A stretch of DNA of 64,000 nt, from positions 4,030,001-4,094,000 of the forward strand of contig OZ255825.1 in assembly GCA_965277535.1 (NCBI GenBank), in the 5' to 3' direction. This DNA comes from Ilyomonas sp965277535 (GTDB lineage: Bacteria; Bacteroidota; Bacteroidia; Chitinophagales; Chitinophagaceae). The notes under the pieces were generated by a model that was not told the origin of the DNA, searched no databases, and worked only from the letters and a program-made list of their open reading frames with translations. This document shows positions 8,138 through 17,066 of this stretch, piece after piece. A program made the translations under genes and the position numbers. Each line of letters begins with the position of its first letter. Position 1 is the first letter of the stretch.

Positions 8138-8724
8138 GTCATTAAAAAGATTGAATAAATGTTTGGTTGTCCCCAAACGATTGATTTTGCAACAACTGCT
8201 CTTTTATCTTCTTTGCCAATTTTAAAATATGGTGGATTGCAAATTACAATATCGTAAATAGCATTCTTTGGCTCGTAAAAAAGTGTGCTTGATTGCTCAA
8301 AGCAATCTTTGTTTTCTAAAATAAAGTCATTTGTTTCAAGAGTTGATGTGAAATGAATTTTTCTTTGTTGAAGCCATGCATTTAAATAATCAAGCGTTGC
8401 CTGTGTGTATGGAAGAATGTCCTTGTCAGTCTCGTAAACTACAAGTTCAATTTCTTTTATTGCGTCACTTTGTAAAGCGATTGCTTCAATAACAGAACTT
8501 GATAATATCGCTGTCCCACAACCCGGGTCAATAATTTTCAGACTGCCCTTAGTTTGCTTAACAAGTCTTGCCATGAAATGAGCAATTTTTGTTGAAGTAA
8601 AAAATTGTCCATTGTCTTTTTTATGTTGTGGCGTAACAGTCTTGGCATATAACACACCCAACCTGTCAGCAAAATGACTCGGTAGCTCTTTGTCAAAAGG
8701 TTGAAGATTTATAGCCTGTGTCAT
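8086..8724 (-). pseudogene. N6-adenine DNA methyltransferase, 3'-truncated
   Basis: A class I SAM-dependent DNA methyltransferase N-terminal half, 212 residues. Motif I is IIDPGCGTAILSS (about residues 64-76), an acidic residue for SAM ribose follows in VVYETDKD, and the catalytic N6-adenine motif NPPY occurs about residue 163. After SIFLMTAAKL, where the family continues with a beta strand and the target-recognition domain, the frame runs into a boundary repeat and a REP palindrome and stops after RVPASSPLGTMR. It lacks the DNA-recognition part, so it is probably inactive. It resembles a type IIG/Eco57I-like restriction-modification remnant. No restriction gene is adjacent. Confidence 0.75.
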
Positions 8725-8987
8725 GCGAACAAATTTAGTAAAATCGGGTGGGTCTTGCTAATGAATGTTGAGCTGTGGGAAAGTTTTGGCTCTTTTGCGA
8801 GGTTGGCTTTTTGTGCCTTTTTATATTCTTTCTGTTCGTCAATGAAAACAAAAACGTAACAACGCATCTTAGCATTGGCCTAAGTATCTGTTCTCAAAGA
8901 GAAGGATGCGATGCCTCGAAACCTCATGATTTTTAAATATTCCCTCTAACAGAGAATACTTGAATCGAAAAAATAATTTGCTCTTTC
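8725..8987. repeat. intergenic region with REP-like palindrome
   Basis: No gene is seen. It contains a fourth member of the GCATC family around 8884-8909 (GTATCTGTTCTCAAAGAG then AAGGATGC) and degenerate related words either side. Confidence 0.4.
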
Positions 8988-10544
8988 TCAATTAACGCCG
9001 CCTTTCCGCGTCGGTGATTTTGGTTGAGGCCATTGATTCAGCGAACCTGTTTTTTTGTTGTAAGGCAGTATGATTTTTTCTCTTGAAGTTGTTTCGGGAT
9101 CTTCCGATGCCATATAAGCAAGAATGGCAGTAAGAACCGCATTGTTTTTTACATCATCAAAAACAATCTTATCGTATGTATCACGGTTGGTGTGCCATGT
9201 ATAAATTCCATACGACCAATCCAGACTGCTCACTGAAAAAGCCGGTGCGCCAGCCGCCACAAAAGAAGCAAAATCACTTCCGCCGGTGCCCGGCATTCCG
9301 GGAAAGCTGGTTTTGATAAACTGCTTTATGGTATCAGGCACGGCAGATAACCAACGACCGAGATAATTATAAGCATTTACAAAACCCTGTCCTGCAAGGT
9401 CAGTTACCCGCCCCGTTCCATTATCCTGGTTGAAAAGCGCCTGGATGTTTTTTACTATCTCGGGATGATCTTCCACAAAAGCTCTTGAGCCATTCAGTCC
9501 TTCTTCTTCACCAGCCCAGTGCCCAACCAAAATGGTTCTTTTAGGATTGGGATATATCTTTTTCAAAATGCGCATGGCTTCCAGCATGGTGATGGTTCCT
9601 GTTCCATTGTCAGTTGCGCCGGTAGCGCCATCCCAAGAATCCAAATGTGCTGATAACATCACATATTCATTTGGCTTTTCGCTGCCTTTAATTTCAGCAA
9701 TCGTATTAAACGTTGGCACCATTCCGGTTTCTTTCGAATCGGCATAAATGCTCACTTTTGGTTTTGCACCATTTTGGATCAACCGATACAGTAAGCTATA
9801 ATCTTCAACAGAAACATCTACGGTAGGGATGTTTTTGGTATTGGCATAAAATATCTTATCCACACCAAATCCGTTCGACCATGTGTTGGTAATAATGCCT
9901 GCTGCACCAGCGCTGTCAATGGCTCTCGCCAATTGCTTATTGGTATAACCCGTGTTACTGATGCGTTTTCTCCAGGCAGCAATGGAATCATCTCTTTCAC
10001 TTTTCATTCTATCAAGCGAAGGTTTGGTAGCGTATTGTTCCCAGTTATCATTGGGTCGGCCGGTGGGTTGCGGCATTGAAATCATTACCAGTTTGCCCTT
10101 AACATTGGGCAGCCATTTTTGAAAAGAAAGACTATCAGGCGTGTTGCCTAAAACAATCACTTCAGCAGTGATGGTTTTGCCTTTGCTACTTGGGCTCCAA
10201 GCTAATTGTGTTCCTTCCAACGATTTCACCCAGGGCGCGATCATGTCAATGTGCGAGATACCTCTTTCCCAGCCGCGCCATTCGCCCCATTTTTCATTTC
10301 TGGCATCAATGCCCCAGCTTTTGTATTTCGCTACGAGCCAATCGTTTGCTTTTTGCAGTTTGGAAGTTCCAATTAGGCGCGGACCAATTTCATCCATCAG
10401 TTCATGCGCCAATGGTTTCAATTGCGAATTGTTGAATTCTTCTTTCATCATGGCTGCAATAACAGAGCTATCACCATATTGAGCCTGTGTGAAAATGCTC
10501 GAAAAAATGAGCAGGCCCAAAAGCAATGATTTCAATGATTTCAT
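8988..10544 (-). CDS. exported M28-family zinc aminopeptidase/carboxypeptidase
   Basis: A 518-residue secreted peptidase with signal peptide MKSLKSLLLGLLIFSSIFTQAQ. A protease-associated (PA) domain lies at about residues 125-260. The M28 catalytic core follows, with di-zinc ligands visible in order: AHLDS (His), TDNGTG (bridging Asp), AGEEEGLNGS (catalytic Glu and ligand Glu), a downstream Asp in NQDNGTG, and His in YTWHTNRDTYDKI. It probably removes terminal residues from peptides in the periplasm or outside the cell. The coding sequence contains one dispersed-motif copy (9757) read as AKPK. The gene is monocistronic. Confidence 0.9.
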   Translation of the reverse strand: MKSLKSLLLGLLIFSSIFTQAQYGDSSVIAAMMKEEFNNSQLKPLAHELMDEIGPRLIGTSKLQKANDWLVAKYKSWGIDARNEKWGEWRGWERGISHIDMIAPWVKSLEGTQLAWSPSSKGKTITAEVIVLGNTPDSLSFQKWLPNVKGKLVMISMPQPTGRPNDNWEQYATKPSLDRMKSERDDSIAAWRKRISNTGYTNKQLARAIDSAGAAGIITNTWSNGFGVDKIFYANTKNIPTVDVSVEDYSLLYRLIQNGAKPKVSIYADSKETGMVPTFNTIAEIKGSEKPNEYVMLSAHLDSWDGATGATDNGTGTITMLEAMRILKKIYPNPKRTILVGHWAGEEEGLNGSRAFVEDHPEIVKNIQALFNQDNGTGRVTDLAGQGFVNAYNYLGRWLSAVPDTIKQFIKTSFPGMPGTGGSDFASFVAAGAPAFSVSSLDWSYGIYTWHTNRDTYDKIVFDDVKNNAVLTAILAYMASEDPETTSREKIILPYNKKTGSLNQWPQPKSPTRKGGVN

Positions 10545-10753
10545 AAAAAGAATTGGGTGTTTACAATAATGGTTTGAACCGCCAAAGCACTAAGAACGCA
10601 AAGCGGCACAAAGGGAACAAAAGAATACTTAGTGTAACCTACCTGCCGGTAGGCAGGCTTTTTTTCTTCCATTCTTCGTGGTTCAATATCCTTATAAATG
10701 CATTGCGAAGTAATGCCAAACAAAATAAAAGCAATATACAAACGGTTTATTTT
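10545..10753. repeat. intergenic repeats between nhaA and the M28 peptidase
   Basis: It contains a low-complexity dispersed sequence (CGCCAAAGCACTAAGAACGC and a degenerate complement around 10660-10690) and a perfect palindrome CCTGCCGGTAGGCAGG near 10642-10658 followed by a T-run on the plus strand. Similar CCACGAAG/CAAAG words recur at 41026-41095. No gene is supported. Confidence 0.45.
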
Positions 10754-11911
10754 TTATTCAATAAGAAGCGGTTGTTTTGATTGAGAAAGCGTTGCATTTA
10801 ACCATATAAAACCAAGCGTTTCTGCCAGCACTGATGCAAGGATGATGGCAATTTTAGAACTGTCGATAATCATCGCATCGGTAAATGCCAGCAGCGTAAT
10901 GAAAATAGACATGGTGAAGCCAATACCGGCTAACAATCCCACACCAAATAAATGTTTTCTTTTAACATCGTCAGGCATCACACACAAGCCGGTGCTAACG
11001 CCCGCCTGTGAAAATAAAAACACTCCCAATGGCTTGCCCAGCAACAAACCCAGCGCAATGCCCAGGCTGTTAGCCGTTAGCAGATTGTTTGCAAACGAAG
11101 CAGGAATGAGAATGGCAGTATTTGCCAAAGCAAAAACGGGCAAAACCAAAAATGAAACCGGCTTGTGAAGTGCATGCTCCAAACGGTAAGAAGCGGCTGT
11201 AGAACTTCCTTTGCGGAAAGGTATGGCAAACGCCAGCAACACGCCGCTGATGGTAGCATGAATGCCTGAACGATAAGTACAAAACCATAAGCCGCAACCT
11301 ATCAATAAATAAACCCAAACAGCATCAACTTTTAATTTGTTTAGCAATAACATGAATAAAAAAAGGAGAAGAGCCGAACCCAAATAGATAAATGAAATAT
11401 GTTGAGAATAAAAAATAGCAATGATAAGGATGGCGCCCAAATCATCAATGATTGCCAAAGCGGTTAGAAATACTTTTAACGAAGATGGAACCTTGCTGCC
11501 CAGCAACGACAGTATGCCCAGCGAAAAAGCAATGTCGGTTGCCATCGGAATGCCGAAGCCGTTTTGTGTTTCGGTGCCTTTGTTGAACAAAAAATGAATC
11601 AAAGCCGGAACCAACATACCGCCGATGGCCGCCAGCAGCGGAAGCGTAGCTTTTTGTAAAGAGGAAAGCTCGCCAATGTATAACTCGCGTTTGATTTCAA
11701 GCCCGATGAGCAAAAAGAAAACCGCCATGAAACCATCGTTAATCCAAAACTCAACTGGTTTGTATGCCACAAACAAATGCCATAAGTGCGCATATTGCCT
11801 GCCCCAGACAGTGTTGGCAAGCGTTAACGAAACGGCAGTGCAAAAGAGCAAAATCAAGCCGGCCGCTTTTTCGCTGTTGAAGAATTGCAGGAACAATTTT
11901 TTTAGCTGCAT
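10754..11911 (-). CDS. nhaA: Na+/H+ antiporter NhaA
   Basis: Inner-membrane antiporter of 385 residues that exports Na+ in exchange for protons. The hallmark paired aspartates are in LAIIDDLGAILII (about residues 155-167). The early GLEIKRE and PMATDIAFSLGIL motifs are also intact, and the TDIAF aspartate corresponds to the conserved TM4 position. About 11-12 hydrophobic segments are visible, and length is normal for the family. It lies between the M28 peptidase and the mechanosensitive channel, all on the minus strand but with 60-200 bp gaps. Confidence 0.95.
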   Translation of the reverse strand: MQLKKLFLQFFNSEKAAGLILLFCTAVSLTLANTVWGRQYAHLWHLFVAYKPVEFWINDGFMAVFFLLIGLEIKRELYIGELSSLQKATLPLLAAIGGMLVPALIHFLFNKGTETQNGFGIPMATDIAFSLGILSLLGSKVPSSLKVFLTALAIIDDLGAILIIAIFYSQHISFIYLGSALLLFLFMLLLNKLKVDAVWVYLLIGCGLWFCTYRSGIHATISGVLLAFAIPFRKGSSTAASYRLEHALHKPVSFLVLPVFALANTAILIPASFANNLLTANSLGIALGLLLGKPLGVFLFSQAGVSTGLCVMPDDVKRKHLFGVGLLAGIGFTMSIFITLLAFTDAMIIDSSKIAIILASVLAETLGFIWLNATLSQSKQPLLIE

Positions 11912-11972
11912 GGCAATTTGAGGCTGTTTAATTTTGTTGTGTTTGCTGCAGAAATATTTCTGACACCTTTCT

Positions 11973-14357
11973 CTATATTATGTTAATGTTCTTCTTTCTT
12001 AAATAATCATAAATCGCTTTTGATATATCGCTTTTGGCAGCATCTACTTTAGTAACATCTATACACCAAAACAAAAAGGAAATCTGAATGCTTTTGGAAG
12101 AAATGTTATTTACCATCATCTGCGATTCTTTTGTTTTTACCACATTTTCGTTTGCTTGAATGATGGCAGTTACTTCGTTTCTTACTTCTTCTTCGTTGGG
12201 CAGGTCTTCTACCGAAACGGTAATAGCGGCACGAATTTGATTGTTGCTCAACGTCCAGTTGACAATGTTTTTAGAAAGAATATCTCCGTTGGGAATAATG
12301 ACTTCAGCGCCATCAGGCGTAAGCAATGTGCTGGCGCGAATGCCGATTTCTTTTACTCTTCCCTTTTTATCGCCCAGCTCAACTATATCGCCAATGCGCA
12401 ACGGGCGGTCAAAAATTAAAATCACCCCCGAAACAAAATTGTTCACTATGCTCTGCAAACCCAAACCAATGCCTACGCTCAAGGCGCCGAGAATAACCGT
12501 TATTCTATCAACCGGTAAACCAGAAGCAATTACGGCAATAAAAAAGCCACCCGTTATCAAAATCAAACGGGCTATCAGCAGGCGCGAACGTGCGCCATGT
12601 CTGTCAAGCGTAGTATCGTCGCCGGTATCACCAAAGAAATAAGCAATGTATTTTTGAATGAAATTGGCAAGCCAGATAATGCCCACAAACAATATAATTT
12701 CCCAAAAAGTAAATGTAAAGTTGCCGATTTGCCGCGGTTCAGTAAAGAAGCTTTGCAACGCATCGGTAATGGTATCGTATAAGTTTAAATTGGTGGTAAA
12801 AACAATCAGCCACAGCAACACAGAAAGTGCAGTGGCAGCGGCGTTCAGCTTCTTTTGTATTTTGACAAAATCGAATTGGGCCGGGTAATTTTTACGAATG
12901 CGACTGGCGAAAATCTGTAACAAAAAAGCTTCGGTTATAATTCTGACAAACACGGTTAAGCTTATCATTTGTGCAAAGCCATAAACAGCCGTTGTGCCCA
13001 ATATTTTTGTAAGTGTTAACCTGCCAAAAATGTTTGCAATAACAGCGGCAAAATTAAAGACCGCATAAAAGCCGGAGGCTGCTAATAAGTTAGGCCGAAT
13101 GCGAAGGTCCGCTTTGTAAATATGCCGAAAAAAATAAAGGCCAAACAAGCCTGCTGCAGCATCGTCGAGAAACATAAGCCAGCGTTGTACAACAAAAGGA
13201 ATACTGAACACACTTCCCAACGAAACAATCACAAACAGGGCAATGATAACACACCAGGAAGTAAATAAATCTTTGGGCCATCGCTTATAGAAAACAGCCG
13301 TTAAAATAATCATTAAAACAAACTGTACGGCTTCCAGATAAATGGCAGGCGCATTCAAATCGAGCAATGGCGCAATGGTAAGCATTACAATAAACGAAGT
13401 AGCGATGGGCAATGGGTTCACAAAAATGAAACGAAACACTGTTACGGCTTCCTGCTTGCCTTTTCGCTTCAGGCTAAAAAAATTATAAACAATCCAAAAG
13501 AAAAATACAATGCCACCTACCAATAGCCAAAGCCTGTCGCTTCGTGTATTGACGAAGTAATAATGCCCGGCTGAGCTTAAATTATCTGCCGCCTTTTTAT
13601 AGTCGGAAGTTAAAACATCACTTTGTCGTTCAAAAAAGGATTGCCACAAGTAAGGTATCTCTTTTGAAAAGGCGCGGGGACCTATTTTTTGCAGTCGTAC
13701 ATCGGTTTGGTATTCCAACTCTTTTAAGACAATGGTGTTGGAAGAAATCTGTGCATCCAAACTGTTGAGCAGGAGCGTGGTTTTGCGAACCAGCGTATCT
13801 GTCATCTTCCATTTTTCACGGATGGGCTGAAGTTGGGTAGCAAAGCTTTTTCGCAATACCGTATCTCTGAACAACTGGCGCAAAATCGAATCTCTTCTGA
13901 TAGAAAGAATGTTTTTTTTCAGCGTATCAAGCTGCTGAATGTAAGCGTCAAGGGTTTGTTTATACTTGTGATTATTTTGCTGCAAATTATCAATCAGCGT
14001 TTGAAACATTTGTATGTTGCGAAGGCTTAACACACGAATATCGAACGCAAGACCTTGCCTGATGATAAGGATGGCAGAATCGGTTTCGTTGATGTTGTTT
14101 TGAATGTTTCGTGTGGTAGTAAAAGAAGAAGTGATTAAGGGAACTTCGTTTAAAGCTTCCTGCATTTTTTCAATGGCAGTTAAGTAATCACTTGTTGTAA
14201 GAATATTGGCATCAGAAAACAATGCGCTATCAAAATAACGGTTGGGATGTTTAATAGAATCGGCACGCCGGGCTTCGGCTTTCATTCGCTTTGTTGAATC
14301 CTGAGCGCCAGCCAATATTACACTGCATAAAAAAAAGAGGCAAAAACAAAAACGCAT
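11973..14357 (-). CDS. large MscS-family mechanosensitive channel
   Basis: A 794-residue protein built like MscK/MscM. It has a signal peptide (MRFCFCLFFLCSVILAGAQ), a periplasmic helical domain with coiled-coil character (about residues 25-250), then about ten transmembrane segments. The conserved pore helix and MscS beta domain follow: LSVGIGLGLQSIVNNFVSG, then FDRPLRIGDIVELGDKKGRV and PNGDILSKNIVNWT. It opens under membrane tension to protect against osmotic downshock. ATG 14357 is chosen over 14363 because it gives the better signal peptide. The signal-peptide codons contain a dispersed-motif copy (14340) read as FCFCLF. Confidence 0.9.
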   Translation of the reverse strand: MRFCFCLFFLCSVILAGAQDSTKRMKAEARRADSIKHPNRYFDSALFSDANILTTSDYLTAIEKMQEALNEVPLITSSFTTTRNIQNNINETDSAILIIRQGLAFDIRVLSLRNIQMFQTLIDNLQQNNHKYKQTLDAYIQQLDTLKKNILSIRRDSILRQLFRDTVLRKSFATQLQPIREKWKMTDTLVRKTTLLLNSLDAQISSNTIVLKELEYQTDVRLQKIGPRAFSKEIPYLWQSFFERQSDVLTSDYKKAADNLSSAGHYYFVNTRSDRLWLLVGGIVFFFWIVYNFFSLKRKGKQEAVTVFRFIFVNPLPIATSFIVMLTIAPLLDLNAPAIYLEAVQFVLMIILTAVFYKRWPKDLFTSWCVIIALFVIVSLGSVFSIPFVVQRWLMFLDDAAAGLFGLYFFRHIYKADLRIRPNLLAASGFYAVFNFAAVIANIFGRLTLTKILGTTAVYGFAQMISLTVFVRIITEAFLLQIFASRIRKNYPAQFDFVKIQKKLNAAATALSVLLWLIVFTTNLNLYDTITDALQSFFTEPRQIGNFTFTFWEIILFVGIIWLANFIQKYIAYFFGDTGDDTTLDRHGARSRLLIARLILITGGFFIAVIASGLPVDRITVILGALSVGIGLGLQSIVNNFVSGVILIFDRPLRIGDIVELGDKKGRVKEIGIRASTLLTPDGAEVIIPNGDILSKNIVNWTLSNNQIRAAITVSVEDLPNEEEVRNEVTAIIQANENVVKTKESQMMVNNISSKSIQISFLFWCIDVTKVDAAKSDISKAIYDYLRKKNINII

Positions 14358-14561
14358 GTGCAATATTAAACAACTTTACCTTGAAAGGTTAGCGGAGATT
14401 GCGTTACAAGTGAGCAGGCTCTTTTTAAAACGGTGCTTATAGAATCAGGGTAAAACCAAACATCTAATGGTGTATGAATTTGAAAGAGGTCTTGCGGAAT
14501 GACGGCATCACCATTACTGCAAACTAATTTTGATTCGTTACTTAAAACAAAACAAGTGTAA

Positions 14562-14957
14562 TTATTCGGTAGGAATATTTTTAAACACGTCTCTTAAGCT
14601 GGCGATGGATAAGGGTTTGATGATATAATTTTTTATCTCTTTATACGAAGCAGCTTTTAAAATTTCAGCATTATCAACCGATGAAGTAACCATATAAATC
14701 GTTACTTTTTTTTGAGGAAGATGAAGGTTAACAAACGCATCTAAAAACTGCCAGCCGTTCATTACAGGCATATTAATATCAAGAAAAATAATATCGGGTA
14801 AGTTGCTTTTTCTGTCTTTGTTTTCCTGCAAAAACTGAATGGCTTGCTGCCCGTCTTCGAACTGCTTGACTTCTGTTTCAATGTTAAGATGTTGTAGCAT
14901 CCGTTTCATGCCAAACTGGTATAGCTTGTCATCATCAATAATAAAGGTTACGAACAT
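14562..14957 (-). CDS. single-domain response regulator
   Basis: A 131-residue stand-alone receiver domain. The acidic pocket is DDD near residues 8-10, the phosphoacceptor Asp lies in IIFLDINMPVMNGW (about residue 56), the conserved Thr/Ser is in VTSSV, and Lys is in IIKPLS. There is no output domain, so it acts by protein interaction or phosphorelay. It begins 17 bp after the stop of the PAS histidine kinase and is almost certainly co-transcribed with it. Confidence 0.92.
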   Translation of the reverse strand: MFVTFIIDDDKLYQFGMKRMLQHLNIETEVKQFEDGQQAIQFLQENKDRKSNLPDIIFLDINMPVMNGWQFLDAFVNLHLPQKKVTIYMVTSSVDNAEILKAASYKEIKNYIIKPLSIASLRDVFKNIPTE

Positions 14958-14974
14958 AGGGATTGTTTTGAAGT

Positions 14975-16846
14975 TTAAAAATATACAGTAAAGGTAGTGC
15001 CTTCATTCACTACGCTGGTTACTTCTATGGTGCCGCCTAAGCTTTCAACCTGATTTTTGGTAATGTACAATCCAATGCCTCTTGCGTCAGCGTTTTTATG
15101 AAAGGTTTGGTTCATTTTAAATAAACGACTTCCGTACGCTTTCAGGTCAATGCCCAAACCGTTGTCCCTCACCTGCAAACATGGCTTTTCATTTACCATC
15201 TTTGTTTTTAATTCAATTACAGCAGTTCGTTGCGGATGTTTGTATTTAATGGCATTGGTAAGCAAATTCAGCATGATACTTTCTAAATAGGCAGGCACAT
15301 ACTCAATAGAATTGCATTCTGAAAAGTCGGTAACAATTTGCACATCATCATTCATTAGTTTGTAAGTTAATGATTGGTTGATGTTAGCAAAGGTTTCTGT
15401 AAACGACAATTGTTGCTTTACCTCAGTATTCAGGCTTACCAATCCGGTAAGATTGTTTACCGTTTCGTTTAACGACAGAGATACATTCTTAATCAAATCA
15501 ACCCATTGCAGCTTGACTTTGGTTTCAGTTTCCAGTTCCACCATTTCGGTTATCATTTTCAGGTTGCCGGTGTGAGAACGCAGATTGTGCGAAACAATAT
15601 GAGTAAATTCTTTCAGCTTGTTGTTTTGCTCATTAATTACTTTCAATGCCGCGTTTAAATCAAGCTCTTTTTGCTTTTGCTCTGTAATATTTTGAATCAT
15701 GCCTCTTATCTTAACAATTTTACCCAAATGATAAACCGGTTTGCCAATGCTTCGGATCCATATTTTTTGTGAATTGGTAGTGGTAAGCTCTAATTGTAAA
15801 TCGTAGGGTTCACCTTTTTCCATCAGCTTCACTACATGTTCAGTAATTATTTTTTGTGAAGAAAGGGTATAAAAATGAATGGCTTCATCAAGGCTGGGAG
15901 CGTAGTTGCTGCCTACTTCATGTATTTTTTTGGTTTGCTCTGACCAGTACAAATTCCCGTTTTCCAGGTCGAGTTCCCAACCACCTACATCAGCCATGGA
16001 TGAGGTTTCGTCGAGAAAAAATTTTTGCTCCTGAATTTTATTTCTAACGTCTATTAAAAAATTTTCTTTTAGTTTTTGTTTCTCTATTTTTTGAAAGCTG
16101 CCGCGCATACCAATAACACTCCCTTCGCTATCAAAATTTGGTTTTGCAGTTATCCGAACCCAGCAGATATTTTTCTTAGCGGTTATCAGGTCTAATTCAA
16201 AATCGAAAGGTTGTTGATAAGTGCGCAGTTCTGCAATCGCTTTGCGAATAGACGAAGCATCTTTTTCATGGCAAAAATCTTTTACCTGCAGCTCATAAAT
16301 ATTGGTTTCAAGCGGAAGTTCAAAAATCTCGTACATCTGGCTCGTCCAGTATCTTTCGCCGGTTTCAAAGTTTGCTTCAAATACACCAATGCCGGCCGAT
16401 TCTTCAACAACATCAACAAAAAGCTTCATTCTTTTTGATTCTTCTTCAAGCCGTTTGGTTTCATCAATATTTATGATGCCACCAGAAATGTATTCGATGT
16501 TATTGTTGTTATCGTATCTCGCTTCGCTGAAAGCCCGATACCAATTGTAATTGCCTTTTCTGTGTTTCAGTCTTATTTCCTGGCTGTCAGAACTGGCGTG
16601 ATGATAGAGGAAATTTTTTATGGATGACGTTAATAAGTGTCTGTCATCCGGATGAACTGTTTTGTCTAAAAAGTTCTCTAAAGACTGAACTTCGTTTTTA
16701 TTTTCAATGCCCAGCATTTCGTAGTAGCTATCCGACCACCAGGGATTTTTATTTTTTAAATCGAGTACCCAGCAACCAATGTTTGCCTGTGCACACAGCA
16801 ATTTAAAAAAAGCATCCACTGGTATTTGCAATGCAGAAACATTCAT
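14975..16846 (-). CDS. multi-PAS sensor histidine kinase
   Basis: A 623-residue kinase without a transmembrane segment, so probably cytosolic. Three PAS/PAC modules (about residues 15-135, 140-262 and 275-395) each show the conserved W-S motif and a PAC strand (VIGMRGSFQ, VKIRGMIQNI). These are followed by a coiled linker, a HisKA-like phosphoacceptor (EFTHIVSHNLRSH, His about 420) and an HATPase domain with N box NLLTNAIKYKHP, G1 DNGLGIDL and G2 RGIGLYI. It partners with the downstream receiver protein. The signal sensed is unknown. Confidence 0.9.
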   Translation of the reverse strand: MNVSALQIPVDAFFKLLCAQANIGCWVLDLKNKNPWWSDSYYEMLGIENKNEVQSLENFLDKTVHPDDRHLLTSSIKNFLYHHASSDSQEIRLKHRKGNYNWYRAFSEARYDNNNNIEYISGGIINIDETKRLEEESKRMKLFVDVVEESAGIGVFEANFETGERYWTSQMYEIFELPLETNIYELQVKDFCHEKDASSIRKAIAELRTYQQPFDFELDLITAKKNICWVRITAKPNFDSEGSVIGMRGSFQKIEKQKLKENFLIDVRNKIQEQKFFLDETSSMADVGGWELDLENGNLYWSEQTKKIHEVGSNYAPSLDEAIHFYTLSSQKIITEHVVKLMEKGEPYDLQLELTTTNSQKIWIRSIGKPVYHLGKIVKIRGMIQNITEQKQKELDLNAALKVINEQNNKLKEFTHIVSHNLRSHTGNLKMITEMVELETETKVKLQWVDLIKNVSLSLNETVNNLTGLVSLNTEVKQQLSFTETFANINQSLTYKLMNDDVQIVTDFSECNSIEYVPAYLESIMLNLLTNAIKYKHPQRTAVIELKTKMVNEKPCLQVRDNGLGIDLKAYGSRLFKMNQTFHKNADARGIGLYITKNQVESLGGTIEVTSVVNEGTTFTVYF

Positions 16847-16967
16847 ATCTCATAAGTAATATCAGCACTACAATACTAAACCATTTATGAAAGCAAAGCG
16901 ATTGGCTTTCACATTTTAATCACTACTTAATATTGTGGTAGAGAAGATAGGGAGCAATAATGAAAAT

Positions 16968-17064
16968 AGTTTGGTTTTGCACGAAAATGTTATACGCCGC
17001 ATTCCGCCCCAACAGTATTATTGGGGCGAAATGACGGGCCTAAAAAATGGGCAAAAACAAACTG
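16968..17064. repeat. hairpin flanked by inverted dispersed-motif pair
   Basis: The segment opens with AGTTTGGTTTTGC (16968) and closes with GCAAAAACAAACT (to 17063), an inverted pair of the G and T variants of the dispersed motif. Between them CGCCCCAA (17005-17012) and TTGGGGCG (17021-17028) form a hairpin whose stem extends to CATT/AATG with one mismatch. It lies just after the pyrroline-5-carboxylate dehydrogenase stop codon and could terminate that transcript. Confidence 0.6.
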
Positions 17065-17066
17065 AC

